The position numbers and the translations under genes were made by a program. Below, in pieces: positions 34,457 to 43,646 of a stretch of 64,000 nucleotides of DNA; position 1 is the stretch's first letter; the number at the start of each line of letters is the position of its first letter. The stretch spans positions 2,152,358 through 2,216,357 of the forward strand of contig OV299793.1 in NCBI GenBank assembly GCA_923184405.1. The letters are read 5' to 3'. Below the pieces are notes generated by a model that was not told the origin of the DNA, did no database searches, and was given only the letters and a program-made list of their open reading frames with translations. Origin of the DNA: Neisseria meningitidis (GTDB taxonomy: Bacteria > Pseudomonadota > Gammaproteobacteria > Burkholderiales > Neisseriaceae).

Positions 34457-35244
34457 ATGCTCACCCTATACGGAGAAACTTTCCCTTCACGGCTGCTGCT
34501 CGGCACGGCTGCCTACCCGACCCCTGAAATCCTCAAACAATCCATCCAAACCGCCCAGCCTGCGATGATTACCGTCTCGCTGCGCCGCGCGGGAAGCGGC
34601 GGCAGGCGCACGGTCAGGGGTTTTGGTCGCTGCTTCAAGAAACCGACGTTCCCGTCCTGCCGAACACGGCAGGCTGCCAAAGCGTGCAGGAAGCGGTAAC
34701 GACGGCGCAAATGGCGCGCGAAGTGTTTGAAACCGATTGGATAAAATTGGAACTCATCGGAGATGACGACACCTTGCAGCCGGATGTGTTCCAGCTTGTC
34801 GAAGCGGCGGAAATCCTGATTAAAGACGGCTTCAAAGTGCTGCCTTATTGCACCGAAGACCTGATTGCCTGCCGCCGCCTGCTCGACGCGGGCTGTCAGG
34901 CGTTGATGCCGTGGGCGGCCCCGATCGGCACGGGTTTGGGCGCGGTTCACGCCTACGCGTTGAACGTCCTGCGCGAACGCCTGCCCGACACGCCGCTGAT
35001 TATCGACGCGGGCTTGGGTTTGCCCTCACAGGCGGCACAAGTGATGGAATGGGGCTTTGACGGCGTGCTTTTGAATACCGCCGTTTCCCGCAGCGGCGAT
35101 CCGGTCAATATGGCACGCGCCTTCGCACTCGCCGTCGAATCCGGACGGCTGGCATTTGAAGCCGGACTGGTCGAAGCACGCGACAAAGCGCAAGCCAGCA
35201 CGCCGACAGTCGGACAACCGTTTTGGCATTCGGCGGAATATTGA
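34457..35244 (+). pseudogene. thiG: Thiazole synthase ThiG, frameshifted
   Basis: Builds the thiazole ring with ThiS thiocarboxylate and dehydroglycine. It starts MLTLYGETFPSRLLLGTAAYP and [13 protein letters not shown]. Frameshifts between 34600 and 34690 disturb a short part. It continues with the Schiff-base lysine in [57 protein letters not shown] and ends HSAEY. About 262 residues once repaired. Confidence 0.92.
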
Positions 35245-35258
35245 AAAAGGCGGCAAAA

Positions 35259-35286
35259 ATGCCGTCTGAACGGTTCAGACGGCATC
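35259..35286 (+). terminator. Paired uptake sequences after thiG
   Basis: ATGCCGTCTGAA, a 4-base loop and TTCAGACGGCAT, 15 bases after the thiG stop. Confidence 0.75.
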
Positions 35287-35790
35287 GCAGCCCAAAACGG
35301 CGGCGGTCTGAAACGGGCAAACCGCCATTCCCAAGCATCACGGCTCTGTCGGAAAAAATGGAAAAACTGGCCGGAAAACCTTGCCGCCCGTCCCGATGCC
35401 GCAACCAACGAAACACTCGGCCTCCACGGTGTGCAGGCTGCCGCGCAAGCCCTAAATACGGCAATAGAAGAAGCGTTTTGTTGTTGTTTGAATACACTTA
35501 AAAATACCTAAAGCCGTCCGTAAGCCTTCATCCGCAACGGTTTTACCGCTTTTGCATCCCCGAATCCACGCTCAAACACCCCCGAATAACAACCCTGTCC
35601 GCGCCAAATCGGACGGATGTTCAAACACGGCAGGCTTATTTCCGTCAGGCACGAAGCCCTCAGCTATGCCTGCCGACCCCGATTTGTCCGACACAATGAA
35701 AGTTTGCCGACCCGAATCACAAACATCGGCGGACAGGTTAATTTGTTTATTTTTCATCGTATTACAAAAAATCCGCATTTATTTTTAAAT
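35287..35790. other. Stretch without an assignable gene
   Basis: A plus-strand segment near 35350-35510 can be read as part of a small protein (NETLGLHGVQAAAQALNTAIEEA), and a minus-strand frame of about 61 codons starts MKNKQINLSADVCD at 35757. Neither has a family I recognise or a complete context. The rest is AT-rich leader before the NrrF promoter. Confidence 0.4.
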
Positions 35791-35795
35791 TTTTA

Positions 35796-35823
35796 TTGAT
35801 AATTATTATTATTAGCGTATAAT
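35796..35823 (+). promoter_or_regulatory. NrrF promoter overlapped by a Fur box
   Basis: TTGATA (35796-35801) and TATAAT (35818-35823) have a 16-base spacer. The spacer GATAATTATTATTATTAGCG (35798-35817) is a Fur-box-like AT array, so iron-loaded Fur would block the promoter. Confidence 0.8.
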
Positions 35824-35828
35824 CAAAA

Positions 35829-35987
35829 CCACTGGAAGTCGTCCATTCCGAACCATTAAACACTGTATTCCCCCACAATCACTTTCACACTTGGAGTCGG
35901 CATATACGAGACATACATTCCCTTTTTATATATCAGATACTCAAAAACGAAACGCCAAACCCACCTTCGCGGTGGGTTTGGCGTTTA
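35829..35987 (+). ncRNA. nrrF: NrrF, Fur-regulated small RNA
   Basis: About 159 nt starting near AACCACTGGAAGTCG, containing CACTTTCACACTTGGAGTCGG and ending in the strong hairpin CGCCAAACCCACC / GGTGGGTTTGGCG at 35950-35986. Sequence, Fur box and place next to the SPOR gene match neisserial NrrF, which under iron starvation down-regulates sdh mRNA. No damage is evident. Confidence 0.88.
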
Positions 35988-36004
35988 TCGTCCGGCTTTC
36001 GCGC

Positions 36005-36829
36005 CTATTTGCAAGACTTGAGGTTCAGTTTGCCGTATAGGGACGTGATTTTACGAATTTCGTCCGCATCGGCGGCATTCACGCCGGTAAACAAAACCGT
36101 CATACGCGACACGCTCAAAGAATCGTCCTGCCTGTCGGCTTCGGCAAAGTGTTCGACAATATGCGCCCCGCCGAATCCGGCGCAGGCAATCCGGTTTTGC
36201 AGGGCTTGGGCGTTTTCCCGACTGTTGCCGACACCCAAACTCAATGCGCCGTCAAACGGTATGGGGTTGAAACCTTTGGCAGACAGCTCCGCCGCCTGAT
36301 TTTCGGCATCGGCGGAAACGGGCAGGACGACGCGGTAGGTTTTGTCAGCAGGTTTGGCTTTGGCGGTGCGTTTTTCGACGCTCCTGCTGGCAACGTGCGA
36401 CCATTTGCCCAAAAGCCCTTTGATGCGGTGGTAGTCGTCTTCGTCCATCGTGAGGCTTGCCTGCGCGGCGCATAAGGCATCCGCCGCGCCGTTTTCGCGT
36501 TCCGCCTGCGCCTTTTCGGCGGCGAGTTTTTCGCGGCGGGCTTTTTCCTCGCGCTGTTTTTTCTCCCTCAGATTTTTCTGTTCCGCTTCCTTTTTCAAGC
36601 GCAACTGCTCGGCCTGCTCTTCGGTCAGGATGTCGCCCGGTTTGAGCAGTGCCGCCGTATCCTCCACGGATGCCGCCGCATTGTCGGCGGCGGGCGTTGC
36701 AGGGGGCGTGTTTTCGACGGCCCGGTTTTCCGGCACGCCGCCCGTCGCTTTAACAGCCAAATTATAGCCCACCGTGCCGCCGAATACGGCAACATTGAGT
36801 ACCGCCAAAAGGGTGAAGAGCCATTTCAT
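36005..36829 (-). CDS. SPOR-type inner-membrane protein
   Basis: Intact, 274 residues. One N-terminal membrane helix (LFTLLAVLNVAVFGGTVGYNLAV) is followed by a Pro/Ala linker and a highly charged coiled coil rich in Lys/Glu (residues ~70-115). A C-terminal domain of ~80 residues (YRVVLPVSADAENQAAELSAKG, NRIACAGFGGAHIVEHF) resembles the peptidoglycan-binding SPOR fold, so a division or envelope role is inferred. It converges with nrrF, 17 bases away, and may share its hairpin. The start at 36829 is the Met just before the helix. Confidence 0.75.
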   Translation of the reverse strand: MKWLFTLLAVLNVAVFGGTVGYNLAVKATGGVPENRAVENTPPATPAADNAAASVEDTAALLKPGDILTEEQAEQLRLKKEAEQKNLREKKQREEKARREKLAAEKAQAERENGAADALCAAQASLTMDEDDYHRIKGLLGKWSHVASRSVEKRTAKAKPADKTYRVVLPVSADAENQAAELSAKGFNPIPFDGALSLGVGNSRENAQALQNRIACAGFGGAHIVEHFAEADRQDDSLSVSRMTVLFTGVNAADADEIRKITSLYGKLNLKSCK

Positions 36830-36941
36830 TAGAATTTCCTCAATGTTTGAAACCCCGCCCGCCTGGGCGGCAGTCTGTCTTGCGGCAGAATCCGGACGGA
36901 TTCGGACGGATACCGCCCCGTGTTGAAAAAGGGTGTATTTT

Positions 36942-38717
36942 TTAAGTATGTTCCGATTCCCCGCCTTCGGCGGCAATCAGGTTCAGCAGCCCGTGAATGA
37001 CGAGGTTGTCCGCCACGCGCACGGTATTTTCCGCCAAAAATGCAGGCGGCAGGGCTTCGGCAACTTTTGCCGCGCCGCCGCCGGTAATGATGACATCGAC
37101 AGGCTTGCCCGCCCCGGTTTTTTCTTTCAAACGCCCGTGCATCATCATAACCGAGCCGCAAACCGCATCCATCATGCCGCTGGCGACGGCATTGCCCGTT
37201 GTGGTCGGGAAAGGATAACGCTTACCGGCGTGACGGTTGAGGTTGGCGGTTCGGACGGCGAGCGATTCTTTCATCAGGTGGAAACCAGGCATGATGGTTC
37301 GCCCGAGATAATGTCCGTCATCGGTGAGCGCGTCAACCGTTACCGCCGTGCCGCAACTGACGACGACGCAGGCGTTGCGGCTGAAGCGGCGGCTGCCCAA
37401 GGCGTTGAACCAGCGGTCGGAACCGTGTTCTTCGGGGTGGCGGTAGTGGTTGCGTATGCCCAAAGCCTGTGCCGAAGACGGCAGCCACTCGATTTTTCAG
37501 GCGAGCTGTTCCTGCACTTGTGCCTTTTTGAATTCTCCGCACACAGCGCAACCGACGATGCGGACATTTCCATCCACCTTTCCGCCCACTCCGCGCCCAA
37601 AGGCGACAAATCGCGGTACGGCGCGCTACCGACGGTTGCGAACGTGCCGTTTTCCACCCACGCCCACTTGAGCTGGCTGTTGCCGCCGTCCAACAGCAGA
37701 AAACGTACCGAATCCCGCCGCTTCGGCACGGAAACCGATCTGTCGTCGGACCGCAGGCTGATTTCGCCGCTGACGACCGTCTGTTTGCCCTCTGCCGTTT
37801 CCAGGCGCAGAACGCCTTGTCCGTCCACGCCTTTAACCGTGCCTTCGAACACGGTTTCGCCGTCGCGCAACAGCAATACCGCCTTGCCGTGGTCGCGGTT
37901 GGCAGCCTGATATTCCGCCACAAAAGGCGCAAATCTGTCCTGCGCATATTGCAACAATACCGCATCAAGTTCCACCAACAGCGTTTCCAGTAACACGGCG
38001 GCATCGGCATTTCACCGCCACGATGCCGTCTGAAACAGCGATTGCACGGAAGCGGCATTTTCTACTTCCTTGGGCAGGACAAAATTGATGCCGATACCGA
38101 CCACGGCAACCGTTTTGCCGCCCGTCCTGACCGTTTCAATAAGAATGTCGCCCAATTTGTCGCGTCCGACAACCAAATCATTTGACCAATTGATCTGCGA
38201 CTTCAAACTTAAACGCGACAAGGCGCGCCGACACGCCACTGCCGCAACAGGCGACAGCGAACCCAACTCATACTGCGGCAGGTCAAACACCCAGCCAAAA
38301 CTGAACATCAGACACTGCCCAAACGGTGCGACCACTTCCGCCCCTGCCGCCCCCTGCCCTTACTTTGCAGGTGGGTCACACATATGGTTTTGTGCGCCTT
38401 GTCCGGCGCAATCCGCGCCAATTCCAGTATCTCGTCGTTGCTGGACGCGCACTCGTGCTTCAATGCCGTCTGAAAACCCGACCTTTCCTCAGCTCGCGCA
38501 AACCTTCGGCATCGAAAACCGCCAATGGGCGCACCAGCCGCCAATAGCCGTCGAGTGGGCGCAACAACCCGCCCATGTGCGCCAACATCTGCTGCCAAAA
38601 ACCGTTGAGCTGCGGCGGCTTCATATCCGCCATACGCGCCAGTTGCGAGACGTGTTGCGGCAAACCGTCGGCGAGCTCCGCCAACACCCGCCAGTGCGAA
38701 AGCTTCAAAACCGTCAT
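36942..38717 (-). pseudogene. birA/coaX: Biotin ligase BirA fused to type III pantothenate kinase, broken
   Basis: Neisseria encode a fused BirA-CoaX protein. The N-terminal winged helix starts [20 protein letters not shown]. The ligase part shows [30 protein letters not shown] and VVGIGINF. The kinase part shows [37 protein letters not shown] and [16 protein letters not shown], ending at 36942. Frameshifts near 38515, 38335, 38020, 37880 and 37500 separate the parts. The ATG overlaps the rfaE2 stop (ATGA). About 592 codons after repair. Confidence 0.88.
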
Positions 38718-39220
38718 TTACCGCCCTCTGCCGCACGGATTTTTGCCAAAGTCTTCGTTGTCGAAATCAGGTGCAGAAACGGAATTGAAAACACCTGACC
38801 GCCGCGCGCCAACGTTTCTGCCGCACCGACAATCTTATCCGCAGCCCAATCGCCGCCCTTGACCAAAATTGCAGGTTTGACCGCCTCAATCAACGCCGCA
38901 AGCGTATCCCCGTCAAACCACGTTACCAAATCCACACTTTCCAAAGCGGCGGCAACGGCGGCACGGTTCTCCAAAGGAATAATCAGGCGGTCGCCGACCT
39001 TGACCAAACGCCGCACCGAAGCATCGGTATTCAACGCCAGCACCAACGCGCACTCCACCGAACGCGCCTGAGCCAGATAAGTAACACGCCCCCTGAGGAG
39101 GATGTCGAAACAACCGTTGATAAACACCAGCGGGCGTGGCAACAAAGCCAAACGTGCAGACAATACCTCGGCCGGACAAATTTTCGATTCAAAATCAGGG
39201 ACAGACCAAGCGCCAACCAT
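38714..39220 (-). CDS. rfaE2: D-glycero-beta-D-manno-heptose 1-phosphate adenylyltransferase (RfaE domain II), catalytic motif altered
   Basis: Makes ADP-heptose for lipooligosaccharide core. The open frame reads [26 protein letters not shown]; family members have the nucleotidyltransferase motif HxGH (DILHRGHV), so both histidines are replaced (L and R). Other conserved points also differ ([20 protein letters not shown]), whereas [32 protein letters not shown] is normal. The start is uncertain; 39220 is used, though homologues begin a few codons later. It works with gmhA (51.1 kb). Confidence 0.82.
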
Positions 39221-39326
39221 CAAAGACTGCGACAAAAACCATAAAAGACAGAAAAACCCACACGATACAGAAGCACATGCGAAAGAGCACAGCCGGCGGC
39301 GCGGACAGTACGCGCAAACGGGAAAA

Positions 39327-39352
39327 GACCCGTACCGAAAGTACGGGCCTTT
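39327..39352 (-). terminator. Terminator of the tRNA cluster
   Basis: On the minus strand GGCCCGTAC TTTCG GTACGGGTCTTTT gives a strong stem followed by T residues, 4 bases after tRNA-His. Confidence 0.8.
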
Positions 39353-39355
39353 ATC

Positions 39356-39432
39356 AGGCGTGGCTGATGGCGCTCGAACCCACGACAACCGGAATCACAA
39401 TGCGGGGCTCTACCAACTGAGCTACAGCCACC
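39356..39432 (-). tRNA. tRNA-His (GTG)
   Basis: The minus strand reads GGTGGCTGTAGCTC with the extra 5' G typical of tRNA-His and anticodon loop TTGTGAT. Two oddities: the T-arm has GTGGG-TTCGAGC-GCCAT, losing the nearly universal G53-C61 pair, and the 3' end is GCCT where CCCA is expected. Both could be sequence errors. Confidence 0.9.
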
Positions 39433-39458
39433 ATAAAAACGGTCTTCAACCAAATTCT

Positions 39459-39535
39459 TGGCACGCCCGACAGGCATCGAACCTGTAACCTGCGACTTAG
39501 AAGGTCGGTGCTCTATCCGGTTGAGCTACGGACGC
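39459..39535 (-). tRNA. tRNA-Arg (TCT)
   Basis: Cloverleaf GCGTCCG...CGGGCGT with encoded CCA, anticodon loop CTTCTAA and an intact T-arm ACAGG-TTCGATG-CCTGT. The top pair of the anticodon stem is C-C. Confidence 0.93.
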
Positions 39536-39559
39536 TCATACCGATTCGTGCTGATTGAT

Positions 39560-39637
39560 TGGTCAGGGCGGTCGGATTCGAACTCTGGACCCTCTGCTCC
39601 CAAAGCAGATGCGCTAATCAGGCTGCGCTACGCCCCG
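39560..39637 (-). tRNA. tRNA-Pro (TGG)
   Basis: Starts CGGGGCGTAGCGCAGCC, has anticodon loop TTTGGGA and ends in CCA. The D-loop has an inserted base (CTGATTAGC for the usual CTGGTAGC), and the T-stem CAGAG / CCGAC pairs poorly, so this copy looks locally corrupted. Confidence 0.88.
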
Positions 39638-39651
39638 ACTTGAAGAATCGA

Positions 39652-39680
39652 ACTATTCAACTCAGCGAAAGATCCGTCAA
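39652..39680 (-). promoter_or_regulatory. Putative promoter of the Pro-Arg-His tRNA cluster
   Basis: On the minus strand TTGACG (39680-39675) and AATAGT (39657-39652) with a 17-base spacer, 14 bases before tRNA-Pro. Confidence 0.5.
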
Positions 39681-39859
39681 TATTTATGTTCAAGACACCA
39701 AGATGAAAAATATAGTTTTTTGAGTTGAAAAAATATTTAATCCGTCCAAACAGCCGTATTTTATTTCAGGGCAAATTTATTTTCGGCATCCTGCTGTAAA
39801 AACAAACGGAAAATGCGATAATTTTCAGCATTTTCTACCTGTTTAACAAAAGGACGGAT

Positions 39860-40713
39860 ATGTCGGCACAACTGATCAATGGTAAAGAAGTTTCGCAAAA
39901 ACGCCTGCAGGCGGTTGCCGAAGCGGTGGCGCAACGCCAACAGAACAATCTGCACAAGCCTTGCCTGGCCGTGGTTTTCGTCGGAGGCGACCCTGCCAGC
40001 GCGGTTTATGTCCGCAACAAGAAAACTGCCTGCCAAAAATGCGGCATCAAATCACTGTCTTACGAGCTGCACGAATCAACATCGCAGGAAGAACTGCTGG
40101 CACTGGTCGACCGCCTGAATGCCGATTCCGAAGTGGACGGTATTCTGGTTCAGCTGCCACTGCGAAGCACCTCGACAGCCAGGCGGTTTTGGAACATATT
40201 TCGCCGGATAAGGACGTGGACGGCTTCCATCCATACAATGTGGGCAGGATAGCGGTCAAAATGCCGCAGATGCGCACCTGTACGCCCAAGGGCGTGATCA
40301 CGCTTTTGGACGCTCACGGCATAGATCCGAAGGGGAAAAAAGCGGTCGTGGTCGACGCGTCGAATATTGTCGGTCGCCCGCAGGCTTCGGAACTGCTGCT
40401 GGCGCGCGCAACGGTAACGGTCTGCCACAGCGCAACCGAAAATCTGGCAGATGAGGTTGCCAGGGCCGATATTGTGGTGGTCGGAGTAGGCATTCCGAAC
40501 TTTGTCAAAGGCGAATGGATCAAACCCGGCGCGGTCGTTATTGATGTGGGCATCAACCGTCTGGACGACGGCAGCCTGTGCGGCGACGTGGAATTTGAAA
40601 CGGCAAAAGAACGGGCGGCGATGATTACGCCCGTTCCCGGCGGCGTGGGTCCGATGACGATTGCCACATTGATGGAAAACACCCTGCACGCGGCTTCACT
40701 GCACGATGCTTGA
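39860..40713 (+). pseudogene. folD: Methylene-THF dehydrogenase / methenyl-THF cyclohydrolase, one frameshift
   Basis: A bifunctional folate one-carbon enzyme. It starts [21 protein letters not shown] with [16 protein letters not shown], where the catalytic Lys lies, and GILVQLPL. A lost C near 40162 (CTGCGAAGC for CTGCCGAAGC) shifts the frame. It resumes [29 protein letters not shown], then [13 protein letters not shown] (usually [11 protein letters not shown]) and [18 protein letters not shown]. About 284 residues after repair. Confidence 0.92.
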
Positions 40714-40729
40714 GCGGTTCTGAAGATAA

Positions 40730-40762
40730 AAATGCCGTCTGAAAGGCTTTCAGACAGCATTT
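40730..40762 (+). terminator. Paired uptake sequences after folD
   Basis: ATGCCGTCTGAAAGG and TTTCAGACAGCATTTT; the second copy has one mismatch. It lies between the convergent folD and RDD genes. Confidence 0.7.
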
Positions 40763-40774
40763 TGCCGTGTCCGT

Positions 40775-41355
40775 TTATTCCGGCAGCGTGACGACAACAG
40801 CATCCGCCAGAATGTCGTAAACCGTGCGGCGATCGCGTTTGACCATAAAGAGCAGGACAAAGCCGGCAAGGAATGCCAGTACAATGATCGCGTAATATCC
40901 ATTGTCACATACTGCAAGACTGATAACGGCGACAATAATGGCAACCAAAACTGACCATGCGATCTCGAGTACCAAAACTGTGCCGACAAAACCGGGATTG
41001 CGGCCGTCGGTTTTCAACACCCTGATTCTCACGATTTTCTTACCCAATGACTGCCCGTCCCGACTCATATAGTAGATTTGAACGACGGTATAAACCAAAA
41101 TGCCCGCCAGTCCTACCCAAAAGGAAGTCATGCCCAAAAGCAGCCTGAATATTTCCTCACTGCCGCCAATCCTGCCTTCATTCTTGATGGCGAAAGCAAT
41201 CAGCCCGGCAAACTGCACCAACAAAACCAAAAAGGTAAACAATTGGTTCAGCAGCGCGGCAAGCATCCAGTCGCCTGCGCCAACAATTCCGACTTCAATT
41301 TCCTGCCCGTTGCGGTTGTCGGATGCCGCGTCGGTGTAGTCGTTTTTTCTTCCAT
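40775..41355 (-). pseudogene. RDD-family membrane protein, one frameshift at the N-terminus
   Basis: The start at 41355 gives MEEK; the run of seven A expected after it is one short, shifting the frame before VGAGDWMLAALLNQLFTFLVLLVQF. From there the frame is whole to 40775: four hydrophobic segments, YYMSRDGQSLGKKIVRIRVLKTDG (typical of RDD proteins) and FMVKRDRRTVYDILADAVV. RDD proteins are small inner-membrane proteins, some linked to ion exchange; the role here is unknown. Confidence 0.78.
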
Positions 41356-41530
41356 ATCCGTTCCTGATAATTGTTCTTAGCTGACCCTGATTCTACCGCC
41401 ACGACACCGAAAACGCCAATACTTAAAGAAATCCCGATAAAGAACTTTACATTTTCCCAATACGGCGTGAAAACGCTTCCTTTACGCCATACATTATTGT
41501 ATTAACGATTTTTCCTCAAGGAGCAACACA

Positions 41531-42642
41531 ATGAAAGTAGGTTTCGTCGGCTGGCGCGGTATGGTCGGTTCGGTTTTGATGCAGCGTATGAAAGAAGAAA
41601 ACGACTTCGCCCACATTCCCGAAGCGTTTTTCTTTACCACTTCCAACGTCGGCGGCGCAGCCCCTGATTTCGGTCAGGCGGCTAAAACATTATTGGATGC
41701 CAACAACGCTGCCGAGCTGGCCAAAATGGACATCATCGTTACCTGCCAAGGCGGCGACTACACCAAATCCGTCTTCCAAGCCCTGCGCGACAGCGGCTGG
41801 AACGGCTACTGGATTGACGCGGCATCCTCGCTGCGTATGAAAGACGATGCGATTATCGTCCTCGACCCCGTCAACCGCAACGTCATCGACAACGGCCTCA
41901 AAAACGGCGTGAAAAACTACATCGGCGGCAACTGTACCGTTTCCCTGATGCTGATGGCTTTGGGCGGCCTGTTCCAAAACGATTTGGTCGAATGGGCAAC
42001 CAGCATGACCTACCAAGCCGCTTCCGGCGCAGGCGCGAAAAACATGCGCGAACTCATCAGCGGTATGGGCGCGGTTCACGCCAAAGTGGCGGACGAACTT
42101 GCCGATCCTGCCAGCTCGATTCTCGACATCGACCGCAAAGTATCTGATTTCCTGCGCAGCGAAGACTATCCGAAAGCCAACTTCGGCGTACCGCTCGCCA
42201 GCAGCCTGATTCCGTGGATTGACGTGGATTCGGGCAACGGCCAATCCAAAGAAGAATGGAAAGGCGGCGCGGAAACCAACAAAATCCTCGGCCGCAGCGA
42301 CAATCCAACCGTAATTGACGGCCTATGCGTACGCATCGGCTCTATGCGCTGCCACAGCCAAGCCATTACCCTGAAGTTGAAAAAGACCTGCCCATTTCCG
42401 AAATCGAAGCGATTTTGGCAGGCGCGAACGACTGGTGAAAGTCATCCCTAACGAAAAAGAAGCCAGCATCCGCGAGCTGACCCCGCCAAAGTTACCGGCA
42501 CGCTGTCCGTCCCCGTCGGACGCATCCGCAAACTGGATATGGGCGGCGAATACATCAGCGCGTTCACCGTCGGCGACCAGCTCTTGTGGGCGCGGCCGAG
42601 CCGCTGCGCCGCGTATTGCGTATCGTGATGGGCAGCCTGCAA
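41531..42642 (+). pseudogene. asd: Aspartate-semialdehyde dehydrogenase, frameshifted
   Basis: Makes aspartate semialdehyde for Lys/DAP, Met and Thr. It starts [20 protein letters not shown] with the NADP loop GWRGMVGS and the catalytic Cys in [33 protein letters not shown] and AMRCHSQ-type sequence follow. An A run near 42383 is one base short, and two later changes precede [24 protein letters not shown]. The usual stop after GSL is not seen (CAA in its place), so the 3' end is approximate. Confidence 0.9.
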
Positions 42643-42657
42643 GCCCTGTTTGAATGG

Positions 42658-42692
42658 AAATGCCGTCTGAAGCCTGTTTCAGACGGCATTTT
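42658..42692 (+). terminator. Paired uptake sequences after asd
   Basis: ATGCCGTCTGAAGCC, a 3-base loop and TTTCAGACGGCATTTT. Confidence 0.75.
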
Positions 42693-42733
42693 CCTGCAAC
42701 CCCAGTTAACCGAAATTCCGATAAGGCAAGCGT

Positions 42734-43085
42734 TCACGCCAGCAACATTTCCTGCATCAGCTTCATACCCCACTGCCAGCCGCCGAGCATGCCGTTCAAA
42801 CTGCCTGAATGAAGGGAAACCAACAGGCGGCGTTCCACAAATCCGCCTGTTTTGCGCCCAACCAGCTGCACACCGCCGTGTTCGGGCACAACCAATGCGG
42901 CACGGCAGGGACAGCAGACGCGTTCAAAGTGTGTTCCGCATCGTCGGGAAAAATATCGGGACGCTGCGGTACAACGATGATGTTGGCGAATTTTCTTCCG
43001 TGTCAGGATGTTCCGCCTGATACAGCCCACGCCAAAACAAAATTGAGACTCACAGCCCCGCACCGTCAGAGTCACAAAAGCAACG
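42734..43085 (-). other. Remnant or damaged gene of unknown family
   Basis: The minus strand carries protein-like segments in changing frames: NIIVVPQRPDIFPDDAEHT, then ALVVPEHGGVQLVGRKTGG and FVERRLLVSLHSGSLNGMLGGWQWGMK, stopping at 42734. They look like one conserved protein cut by frameshifts, but I cannot name it. The flank 43086-43331 holds an altered uptake sequence and nothing else I can assign. Confidence 0.45.
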
Positions 43086-43331
43086 TATTGGCAAAGTATG
43101 CATTCAAATGCCGTCCGAAGCCCTGCCGGACAAGGTCCCCTCATGCTTTGGTAAAGCCTAAACGCATCTGCATTCATCGGCTCGACAGGATCAGACTCCA
43201 TCTCAAAAAAGTCCAGCAACAATACGAAACTCAACGGCAGCGCGCATCAGCAAAGCGTCAAATCTTCGAGTTCAAAACCCCTGTCAAACCGTCCAGTTCA
43301 AACTCCAGCAGGTCCCCCCGCCTAGTTGCGA

Positions 43332-43646
43332 TCAGCAGCCGAAGCAGATACTGCTCAATATGGCGCAGACGGTCAGGCAGGCAAAAATATTCACCACCCG
43401 CCGCCAGCCTTTCCAACCCAAACATTTGGACGCAACCAGCAGGCAGGGCATGCAGATCAGCAGCCACACCAACGCCCATGTCGGGTTTGCCTTGGTCGAC
43501 GCAAGCCAGCCTTGCATCCGCGACAACATAAATATCGCCCACACCAATATGGGCAGGATAAACGCAGCGACAACCCATGCTGCGCCTATTCCTGTTTTTC
43601 CGTCCACATTCCAATCATATTTACCCAAAACTTTATTCGGCAGCAT
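43332..43646 (-). CDS. Small membrane protein, unrecognised
   Basis: 104 residues, starting MLPNKVLGKYDWNVDGKTG, with three hydrophobic segments (GAAWVVAAFILPILVWAIFM, WALVWLLICMPCLLVAS, VVNIFACLTVCAILSSICF). Its ATG overlaps the 3' end of xthA by 14 bases, so the two are probably translated from one mRNA. Function unknown. Confidence 0.65.
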   Translation of the reverse strand: MLPNKVLGKYDWNVDGKTGIGAAWVVAAFILPILVWAIFMLSRMQGWLASTKANPTWALVWLLICMPCLLVASKCLGWKGWRRVVNIFACLTVCAILSSICFGC

